From contig JAGHSG010000101.1 in assembly GCA_018066005.1 (NCBI GenBank), positions 1-8,093 of the forward strand: a stretch of DNA of 8,093 nucleotides. The letters run 5' to 3'. Of the stretch, positions 1 to 5,853 are shown piece after piece (position 1 is the stretch's first letter; the number at the start of each line of letters is the position of its first letter). Under the pieces are notes generated by a model. It saw nothing but the letters and a program-made list of their open reading frames with translations, searched no databases and was not told where the DNA came from. The position numbers were made by a program, and so were the translations under genes. This DNA comes from Bacteroidales bacterium. GTDB taxonomy: Bacteria > Bacteroidota > Bacteroidia > Bacteroidales > Paludibacteraceae.

Positions 1-763
1 GGAGCCGAGTGAGAAAGACTCCAGTTGGCGCGTCTATGGACGCGGTGTGCTGCACCTGAGCGTCCTGATTGAGACGATGCGTCGCGAAGGGTATGAATTG
101 CAGGTAGGTCAGCCGCAAGTTATTATCAAAGAGATAGACGGTGTCAAATGCGAGCCTATTGAGCAACTGACCGTCAACACCCCCGAGGAGTGTTCGGGTA
201 AGATTATCGAATACGTTACCGTCCGCAAGGGTGAGATGACCAAGATGGAAATGGTCAACGACCGTGTCCAATTGGAGTTTACCATCCCCAGCCGTGGTAT
301 AATAGGTATGCGTACGTTCGTTATGAACGTCAGCGCCGGTGAGGCTATCATAGCACACCGTTTCTTGGATTTCGAGCCCTACAAAGGCGACATCGAGAAG
401 CGTGTCAACGGTTCGTTGATTGCTATGGAGACAGGTACCGCTTCGGCGTATGCTTTGGATAAGTTGCAGGACCGCGGACGTTTCTTCATCGACCCGCAAG
501 AAGAGGTTTATGCCGGACAGGTAGTCGGTGAGAATGCCAAGGAAGGGGATATTGTTATCAATGTCATCAAGGCCAAGAACCTGACCAATATGCGTAGTAA
601 GTCGGCTGACGACAAGGCCATCTTGGCACCTGCCGTCAAGTTCAGTCTGGAGGAAGCGCTGGAATATATCAAGGAAGACGAATATGTAGAGGTAACGCCC
701 AAGAACATGCGTCTGCGCAAGATTATCTTGGACGAACTGGAACGCAAACGTGCCAACAGATAA
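1..763 (+). CDS. typA: TypA/BipA ribosome-associated GTPase, C-terminal part (5' end outside window)
   Basis: The reading frame is open from base 2, so the gene starts upstream; 253 residues are present, and the GTG at 47 is not the real start. TypA/BipA is a translational GTPase related to EF-G and LepA that binds the ribosome and helps 50S assembly and growth under cold or other stress. The G domain lies outside the window. What is seen is the end of an EF-G-like domain (GRGVLHLSVLIETMRREGYE), an EF-G domain V-like segment (PSRGIIGMRT), and the TypA-specific C-terminal domain with LQDRGRFF, EVYAGQVVGEN, LTNMRSKSADD and EEALEYIKEDEYVEVTP. The protein ends in ERKRANR, very like the RRRANR end of E. 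coli BipA as I recall it, so the C-terminus is complete. A hairpin terminator begins 16 bases after the stop. Identification is secure; only the missing N-terminus is unseen. Confidence 0.96.
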   Translation, partial: EPSEKDSSWRVYGRGVLHLSVLIETMRREGYELQVGQPQVIIKEIDGVKCEPIEQLTVNTPEECSGKIIEYVTVRKGEMTKMEMVNDRVQLEFTIPSRGIIGMRTFVMNVSAGEAIIAHRFLDFEPYKGDIEKRVNGSLIAMETGTASAYALDKLQDRGRFFIDPQEEVYAGQVVGENAKEGDIVINVIKAKNLTNMRSKSADDKAILAPAVKFSLEEALEYIKEDEYVEVTPKNMRLRKIILDELERKRANR

Positions 764-779
764 GATAACTACTATTAAT

Positions 780-814
780 AAAAAAACACGGCCAAAAATG
801 GTCGTGTTTTTTTT
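780..814. terminator. Bidirectional intrinsic terminator between convergent typA and cstA
   Basis: An 8-bp stem pairs ACACGGCC (786-793) with GGTCGTGT (800-807) around the loop AAAAAT. It is flanked by a run of seven A (780-786) and a run of eight T (807-814), so RNA from either strand ends in a hairpin followed by U residues. It lies between the typA stop at 763 and the cstA stop at 825, as expected for a shared terminator. In typA RNA the one irregular pair is a G-U wobble; in cstA RNA the same position is an A-C mismatch, so the hairpin should be stronger in the typA direction. Confidence 0.88.
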
Positions 815-824
815 ATTGCGGCTG

Positions 825-2438
825 TTATTTGCCGTTCTGCATATATTTACGCGTATAGACGATAAATTCCGCCAAGAACGCGAGAGTAATCAGACCGGCT
901 ATGCCGTAGGCTAACGGACGTGACTCAGGCGGGAAATGCATACCCTCCGGTGCTATCAGGATATACGACGCACTGACCATCGTCATAAACAAAGCCGGTA
1001 TCATGGCTATCAAATAACCATACTGACGCAAGTTAGGACGGTCCTCATGATGGAAAAGACGGTAAATAAGCAGGTGATACTTCTTCGTGCAACTCTGCTT
1101 GAACAGGAACACCGCCCCTGCCCACAACGTGAAGACAGCCAAAGTCTGATTCGTCCAGGCGAAATAACGCCATACGACATTGAAATCGACAAAGAGCATA
1201 CCGAACACGCATACAAACAGCGGTATGGCTATCCACAGGCGGTGACGGATAGGTTTCTGGTCCAAGTGCAGGAAGTCCGCTACGATAAGTCGTGCCGACC
1301 GAAGAGCCGTATCGCCCGACGTGATGGGCGCGGCAATAACACCTATGATAGCAAGCAATCCACCTACCGTTCCTAACCACGAACGACTGATAACATCCAC
1401 TACCAAAGCGGCTATGTTCTGCCCCTTATGTGCGGCTGCAAACGCCTGCAAACCGTCTATGCCGTACAGCCCTTTCTCGGGGTCGGCAAAGAACGTGCCG
1501 GCGGCGGCTGCCCAGATAAGTGCCAAGATACCTTCGGCCACCATGGCACCATAGAAAATAATACGTCCCTGACGCTCATTCGTCACACAACGTGCCATGA
1601 TAGGCGACTGCGTGCCGTGGAAACCCGAGATAGCACCACAGGCGATGCTGACAAACATCATCGGGAAAAGAGGCAGACCGTTGTGTTGGCGGTTATACAG
1701 TCCGTCGGTCAGTTCGGGCATCTCGCTGCCGTGCCAACCTAACATGACAACCATGATACCCAAGCCCATAAAGAGCAACACACCACCGAAGATAGGATAG
1801 AAACGACCTATCAACTTATCCACCGGCAGCACGGTAGCACACACGTAATACGCAAAGATAATGCACACCCACACAATAGGCAGGGTCAAATCATAACGGG
1901 GGAATGTTCCCAATTGGTAATCGTCATCTTCCAAGAGCGTGGCCAAGTCGTGGAACGGTTGCCACGTGTCCAACGGACACAGACCTTGCAGCAACGTGGC
2001 AGGGCCGGACAGGAAAGTGGTGGTCAACAAAATAAGTAACACGAGCGAGAGAACACGCATAAAGACCTTGATACCGGATCCCAACTCGTCACCTATTATA
2101 TCCGGCAGCGACGCCCCACCCTTACGGATAGACATCATACCGCTCAGGTAGTCATGCACACCGCCGGCAAAAATCGTTCCGAACACAATCCACAGGAAGG
2201 CTGCCGGACCGAAGAAAATACCCATGATGGCACCAAAGATAGGTCCCAATCCGGCTATATTCAGGAACTGCACCAGGAAGATACGCCACGGACTCATCGG
2301 CACATAATCCACACCGTCCGTCTTGGTCAACGCAGGCGTTTTGGCATTAGGTTGTACACCAAAGACTCTCTCCACAAAAACTCCATATAGGAGGTAACCG
2401 ACTATCAGGGCTACGAGGGCAATAAGGAAGGTAAACAT
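825..2438 (-). CDS. cstA: CstA-family carbon starvation transporter (inner membrane)
   Basis: A 537-residue, very hydrophobic polytopic membrane protein. CstA-family proteins take up peptides, and in some bacteria pyruvate, when preferred carbon runs out; the substrate here cannot be read from sequence. Family hallmarks in order: an N-terminal membrane segment (residues 3-21), GLGPIFGAIMG (63-73), GGVHDYLSGMMSIRKGG (92-108) with LPDIIG (111-116), SGFHGTQSPIMARCV (271-285), PITSGDTALRSARL (371-384) and WRYFAWTNQTLA (423-434). The last membrane segment (about 509-527) is followed by a short basic tail. E. coli CstA is about 700 residues, so this is a shorter form, but the core motifs are all present and the frame is intact. 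The ATG at 2438 is chosen because the hydrophobic N-terminus begins there and a good promoter lies just upstream, giving a leader of roughly 20 bases. The gene is monocistronic: divergent from tig and convergent with typA. Confidence 0.93.
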   Translation of the reverse strand: MFTFLIALVALIVGYLLYGVFVERVFGVQPNAKTPALTKTDGVDYVPMSPWRIFLVQFLNIAGLGPIFGAIMGIFFGPAAFLWIVFGTIFAGGVHDYLSGMMSIRKGGASLPDIIGDELGSGIKVFMRVLSLVLLILLTTTFLSGPATLLQGLCPLDTWQPFHDLATLLEDDDYQLGTFPRYDLTLPIVWVCIIFAYYVCATVLPVDKLIGRFYPIFGGVLLFMGLGIMVVMLGWHGSEMPELTDGLYNRQHNGLPLFPMMFVSIACGAISGFHGTQSPIMARCVTNERQGRIIFYGAMVAEGILALIWAAAAGTFFADPEKGLYGIDGLQAFAAAHKGQNIAALVVDVISRSWLGTVGGLLAIIGVIAAPITSGDTALRSARLIVADFLHLDQKPIRHRLWIAIPLFVCVFGMLFVDFNVVWRYFAWTNQTLAVFTLWAGAVFLFKQSCTKKYHLLIYRLFHHEDRPNLRQYGYLIAMIPALFMTMVSASYILIAPEGMHFPPESRPLAYGIAGLITLAFLAEFIVYTRKYMQNGK

Positions 2439-2461
2439 AGCATTTTTTACGTTAGAGGGTA

Positions 2462-2493
2462 CAAAATTACTAAATTATTTGCATATATGCAAA
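2462..2493 (-). promoter_or_regulatory. Predicted Bacteroidota-type promoter for cstA
   Basis: Read on the minus strand, a -33 TTTG (2493-2490) is followed by 20 bases and a -7 element TAATTTTG (2469-2462). This fits the Bacteroides vegetative consensus TTTG-N(19-21)-TAnnTTTG. Transcription should start near 2456-2458, leaving a leader of about 20 bases before the cstA ATG at 2438. Its -33 element is one arm of the palindrome at 2478-2493, so it overlaps the control region of tig. Confidence 0.72.
2478..2493. promoter_or_regulatory. Perfect 16-bp palindrome, candidate shared operator between divergent promoters
   Basis: TTTGCATATATGCAAA equals its own reverse complement over all 16 bases. 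Its left end (2478-2481) is the -33 TTTG of the tig promoter and its right end (2490-2493, minus strand) is the -33 TTTG of the cstA promoter. The two end tetramers are explained by promoter function alone, but the inner CATATATG is also symmetrical, which the promoters do not require. It could bind a dimeric regulator acting on both genes, or be chance in A/T-rich DNA. An A8 tract (2491-2498) overlaps its right arm and may bend the DNA. Confidence 0.5.
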
Positions 2494-2509
2494 AAAAAGT
2501 GTACCTTTG
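2478..2509 (+). promoter_or_regulatory. Predicted Bacteroidota-type promoter for tig-clpP-clpX
   Basis: A -33 TTTG (2478-2481), 20 intervening bases and a -7 TACCTTTG (2502-2509) match the Bacteroides consensus TTTG-N(19-21)-TAnnTTTG. Transcription should start around 2513-2516, giving a leader of about 35 bases before the tig ATG at 2549. The leader is A/T-rich (AAACTAAAAAATTATACAAT just before the ATG) and lacks a clear Shine-Dalgarno sequence, as is usual in this phylum. No comparable promoter is visible before clpP or clpX, so this one probably serves all three genes. Confidence 0.78.
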
Positions 2510-2548
2510 CATGCTTATTTCGCGATTAAACTAAAAAATTATACAATA

Positions 2549-3889
2549 ATGAAAATCGAATTATCAGAAATCAAAGACCTGACCGGTGTGCTGACGATGA
2601 CCGTTGAGCCCCAAGATTATCAGGAGCAAGTGCAAAAAGAGTTGAAACAATTCCGTCAAAAAGCCAATATCCCCGGCTTTCGTCCCGGTATGGTACCCCT
2701 CGGACTGGTTAAGAAAATGTACGGTAAAGGTGTGATGGCAGAGGTTATCAACAAGACCATCGGCGAGAAAATAGCCGAGTACATCGAGAAAGAGAAACTG
2801 AACGTATTAGGTGACCCCATGCCCAACGACGAGTTGACACCCGCTATTGATTTTGACAATAACGACACCTTCACCTTTGCTTTTGATATCGCCGTCGCTC
2901 CCGAGTTCGACGCTAACCTGAGCGCCAAGAACAAAGTGACCAACTACGTCATCACCGTTACCGACGAGATGGTGGACAAACAGGTCAATAGTTACGCAGA
3001 GCGCTTTGGCGAATACGTAGATGCCGAAGAAGTGAAAGAGAACGACGTTCTCAAAGGTCTGATGAAAGAGGTCGGTAACGACGAGAACCCCATCCAAAAA
3101 GAGAACGCTATCCTCAACCCCGCTTATATGAAGAGCAAGACCATCCAAAAGAAATTTATGGGTGCCAAGAAAGGCGACGTTATCACGTTCAACCCCATGA
3201 AGGCTTTTGATAGCGAGATAGAGGTATCATCCATGCTGGATATCAAGAAAGAGGAAGCCAAAGAACTGAAATCGGACTTCACCTTCGAGATTCAGACCAT
3301 CACCCGTCACGAGGCTGCCAAGATAGACAAAGAACTGTTCGCCAAAGTATATTCCACAGACGCTCCCAAAGATAAGAAAGAGTTCTGCGCCAAGGTCAAA
3401 GCCGAGATAGAAGAGAACATGGCCGAAGATAGCAAATACAAATTCGGACTGGACATGAAAGACGCCATCATGAAGAAGATGGAGAAAGTGCAAATGCCCG
3501 AAGTTTTCCTTAAACGCTGGGTAAAAGCAACCAACGACAAACTGACCGATGAGCAGTTGGAGAAAGACTTCCCCGCTATGATTGAGGAACTCAAATGGCA
3601 CCTGGCCAAGGACCAACTGATGAAGAAATACGACATCAAAGTGGAGAAAGAAGACGTAGAAGCTTACGCCAAAGAAGTTGCCAAGATGCAATTCATGCAA
3701 TACGGTCTGATGCATATCGACGACCAATACCTGACCAACTACGCCCAAGAGATGCTCAAGAAAGACGACCAACTGCGCGGTATCGTTGAACGCGTAGCCG
3801 AGAACAAAGTCTATGAGGCACTCAAAGCCGTTGTCAAAGTGGAAGACAAAGCCATCAGTCACGAGGACTTTGGCAAACTCTTCAATTAA
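2549..3889 (+). CDS. tig: Trigger factor, ribosome-associated chaperone, with degenerate PPIase region
   Basis: A 446-residue trigger factor, which binds near the ribosome exit tunnel and shields nascent chains. The N-terminal ribosome-binding domain (about 1-125) carries the signature GFRPGMVP at 43-50; G43-F44-R45 correspond to the E. coli GFRK loop that contacts the ribosome, here with Pro in place of Lys46. The middle region (about 165-255) aligns in position with the FKBP-type prolyl-isomerase domain but lacks its usual glycine/aromatic active-site pattern (no FxG...F.GG and no IPGFE-like segment), so catalysis is doubtful. The C-terminal part (about 256-446) is charged, helix-rich and forms the chaperone cradle. 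The ATG at 2549 is chosen because MKIELSEI begins the conserved N-terminal strand; the frame is open back to a TTG at 2507, but that lies inside the -7 promoter element. First gene of the tig-clpP-clpX cluster. Confidence 0.95.
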   Translation: MKIELSEIKDLTGVLTMTVEPQDYQEQVQKELKQFRQKANIPGFRPGMVPLGLVKKMYGKGVMAEVINKTIGEKIAEYIEKEKLNVLGDPMPNDELTPAIDFDNNDTFTFAFDIAVAPEFDANLSAKNKVTNYVITVTDEMVDKQVNSYAERFGEYVDAEEVKENDVLKGLMKEVGNDENPIQKENAILNPAYMKSKTIQKKFMGAKKGDVITFNPMKAFDSEIEVSSMLDIKKEEAKELKSDFTFEIQTITRHEAAKIDKELFAKVYSTDAPKDKKEFCAKVKAEIEENMAEDSKYKFGLDMKDAIMKKMEKVQMPEVFLKRWVKATNDKLTDEQLEKDFPAMIEELKWHLAKDQLMKKYDIKVEKEDVEAYAKEVAKMQFMQYGLMHIDDQYLTNYAQEMLKKDDQLRGIVERVAENKVYEALKAVVKVEDKAISHEDFGKLFN

Positions 3890-3932
3890 TGATGAATTGA
3901 ACCGCCGCAAGCGGCTAAATGATGAACTGATT
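3890..3932 (+). other. Short tig-clpP spacer with a small hairpin
   Basis: The 43 bases between tig and clpP hold the small inverted repeat GCCG-CAAG-CGGC (3904-3915) and two copies of ATGATGAAYT (3889-3898, starting in the tig stop codon, and 3919-3928). The hairpin has no T-run after it, so it is not a convincing intrinsic terminator; it could be an RNA-processing or translation-modulating element, or chance. No promoter with a -7 TAnnTTTG is visible here, which supports cotranscription of clpP with tig. Confidence 0.35.
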
Positions 3933-4601
3933 ATGCAAAACGATTTCTTAAAATATGCAGTCGGCAAGGGTCTCAACTCCATGCACGTGGAGAAAGTGAT
4001 GCAAGACAGTTACGACAGTTATATATCGCCGTCCATCTTGGAGGAGCGCCAACTGAACGTAACGCAGATGGATGTTTTTTCCCGTCTGATGATGGACCGT
4101 ATCATTTTCCTCGGCACCGAGGTGAATGACTACACCGCCAACGTTATCCAAGCCCAGTTGCTGTACTTAGACAGCGCCGATTCGGATAAAGACATACACG
4201 TTTATCTGAACACCCCGGGCGGGTCCGTATATGCCGGATTGGGTATCTACGACACGATGCAGTTTGTGCATAGCAAAGTAGGTACGATGTGTACCGGTAT
4301 GGCAGCTAGTATGGGTGCCGTGCTGCTGGTAGCCGGCGAGAAAGGTATGCGTGCCGCCCTGCCCCACTCGCGCGTCATGATTCACCAACCGATGGGAGGT
4401 ATTCAGGGACAGGCTTCGGATATAGAGATAACGGCAAAAGAGATACTCAAACTGAAAGATGAACTGTATCAGATCATCGCCGACCATAGCGGACAGAGCA
4501 TCGACAAGATACGTCAGGATGCTGACCGCGATTATTGGATGAACGCACAAGAAGCACTCCAATACGGTATGATTGATAAGGTTTATACGAAAAAAGCATA
4601 G
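3933..4601 (+). CDS. clpP: ClpP, ATP-dependent Clp protease proteolytic subunit
   Basis: A 222-residue serine peptidase that forms the two-ring, fourteen-subunit chamber degrading proteins fed in by ClpX or ClpA/ClpC. The catalytic triad is complete: Ser126 in GMAASMGA, His151 in MIHQPMGG and Asp200 in DADRDYWM; the spacings (25 and 49 residues) equal those of E. coli ClpP. The oxyanion-loop segment NTPGGSVYAG (93-102) and the ERQLNVTQ and DRIIFLG segments typical of the family are present. The ATG at 3933 gives MQNDFLKYAVGK, resembling Bacteroides ClpP N-termini; residues before about 33-40 are probably a propeptide or flexible segment. The frame is open further upstream into tig, but that would overlap conserved tig sequence. 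The stop is one base from the clpX start, so the two are almost certainly translated from one message. Confidence 0.97.
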   Translation: MQNDFLKYAVGKGLNSMHVEKVMQDSYDSYISPSILEERQLNVTQMDVFSRLMMDRIIFLGTEVNDYTANVIQAQLLYLDSADSDKDIHVYLNTPGGSVYAGLGIYDTMQFVHSKVGTMCTGMAASMGAVLLVAGEKGMRAALPHSRVMIHQPMGGIQGQASDIEITAKEILKLKDELYQIIADHSGQSIDKIRQDADRDYWMNAQEALQYGMIDKVYTKKA

Positions 4602-4602
4602 A

Positions 4603-5853
4603 ATGGCGAGAAGAAAAGAAGAAGAGGTATGTAGTTTCTGCGGACGGGCTATGAAACAGATGTTTCAGGGCGAAGACGGTGCGCTCATCTGTGCCGAGTG
4701 TATAGAAGCCGGGCACAAGATGGTGCAGCAGATGATTGCCAACGATGCCAAGATGCAGAAAGTGGAAGGTTTGAGATTGGACAACCTGCCCAAGCCCGAG
4801 GAGATAAAAAACTTCCTTGACCAGTTCGTTATTGGTCAGGACGAAGCCAAACGCTACTTGAGCGTGGCGGTCTATAACCACTACAAACGTCTGCTGCAGG
4901 CACAAGCGACCGACGAGACGTTCAAAGAGGTGGAGATAGAGAAATCCAACATCATCATGGTGGGCTCGACCGGTACGGGTAAGACACTCATGGCACGAAC
5001 CATAGCCAAGATGTTGTCCGTTCCTTTCACCATCGTAGATGCTACCGTGCTGACCGAAGCCGGTTATGTGGGCGAAGATGTGGAGAGTCTGCTGGTTCGT
5101 CTGTTGCAGGAAGCCAACTACGACGTGGAGAAAGCCGAGAAAGGTATCGTCTTCATTGACGAGATAGACAAGATAGCCCGCAAGAGCGATAACCCGTCTA
5201 TCACGCGTGACGTGAGTGGCGAAGGTGTGCAACAGGGTCTGCTCAAACTATTAGAAGGCAGTGTGGTCAACGTCCCCCCACAAGGCGGACGTAAGCATCC
5301 CGAACAGGAGTTTATTCATGTCAATACGCAGAATATCCTATTCATCTGCGGTGGCGCTTTTGACGGCATAGAACGTAAGATAGCCCAACGGCTGAATACC
5401 CAAGTGGTAGGTTTTGACGCCCAGCAGAAGCAGAAAGTAGATAAGAATAACCTGCTGCAATACATCGCTCCGCAAGACTTGAAGTCCTTTGGTCTTATTC
5501 CCGAAATAATCGGTCGTCTGCCTATTCTGACGTACCTCAAGCCGTTAGACCGCGTGGCTCTGCGTCGCATCCTGACTGAGCCCAAGAACGCTATCACCAA
5601 GCAGTATCAGAAACTGCTCAGTATGGACGGCGTGACGCTCACCTTTACGGATGAGGCGCTGGAATATATCGTAGATAAAGCCATCGAGTTCAAAGTAGGA
5701 GCACGTGGTTTGCGTGCCTTGGTGGAGACGGTTATGATGGACTATATGTTCAGCATACCCAGCAAGAAAGTCAGCGAGCTCCAAATAACCAAGGAACTCG
5801 CTGCAGAGAAGATTGAAAAAGCGGACGGGCTGCGTTTACAGCATGCTATCTAA
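4603..5853 (+). CDS. clpX: ClpX, AAA+ unfoldase subunit of ClpXP
   Basis: A 416-residue hexameric ATPase that recognises tagged substrates, unfolds them and threads them into ClpP. The N-terminal zinc-binding domain has C10-x2-C13 and C30-x2-C33. Walker A is GSTGTGKT (121-128), with Ser122 where Pro is more common. The pore-1 loop is GYVG (154-157), Walker B is VFIDEID with Asp186-Glu187, an RKH pore loop lies in GGRKHPEQ, and sensor 2 is in GARGLR (366-371). The ClpP-docking loop reads V269-G270-F271, equivalent to the IGF tripeptide of E. coli ClpX, which agrees with ClpP being encoded next door. The ATG at 4603 is chosen because it starts MARRKEEEVCSFC just before the zinc finger and one base after the clpP stop. 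The 3' end overlaps the 3' end of the opposing ctpA by 18 bases. All functional motifs are intact. Confidence 0.98.
   Translation: MARRKEEEVCSFCGRAMKQMFQGEDGALICAECIEAGHKMVQQMIANDAKMQKVEGLRLDNLPKPEEIKNFLDQFVIGQDEAKRYLSVAVYNHYKRLLQAQATDETFKEVEIEKSNIIMVGSTGTGKTLMARTIAKMLSVPFTIVDATVLTEAGYVGEDVESLLVRLLQEANYDVEKAEKGIVFIDEIDKIARKSDNPSITRDVSGEGVQQGLLKLLEGSVVNVPPQGGRKHPEQEFIHVNTQNILFICGGAFDGIERKIAQRLNTQVVGFDAQQKQKVDKNNLLQYIAPQDLKSFGLIPEIIGRLPILTYLKPLDRVALRRILTEPKNAITKQYQKLLSMDGVTLTFTDEALEYIVDKAIEFKVGARGLRALVETVMMDYMFSIPSKKVSELQITKELAAEKIEKADGLRLQHAI

Noticed and set aside
936..1376. 146-codon plus-strand frame inside cstA, with several shorter ones nearby
   Set aside because: Shadow of the cstA frame; composition is low in hydrophobics and shows no domain.
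2507..2548. Upstream TTG start for tig, adding 14 residues
   Set aside because: It lies inside the predicted -7 promoter element and would put non-conserved residues ahead of the standard trigger factor N-terminus.
3904..3915. Hairpin GCCGCAAGCGGC as a terminator between tig and clpP
   Set aside because: The stem is only 4-5 bp and no T-run follows; operon structure argues against termination here.
3227..3982. 251-codon open frame on the minus strand opposite tig, and a similar one at 4474-5232 opposite clpP/clpX
   Set aside because: Both lie antisense to clearly conserved genes. Their translations are unusually rich in His, Phe, Val and Leu with no recognisable domain, as expected from the complement of Lys/Glu/Asp-rich coding sequence.
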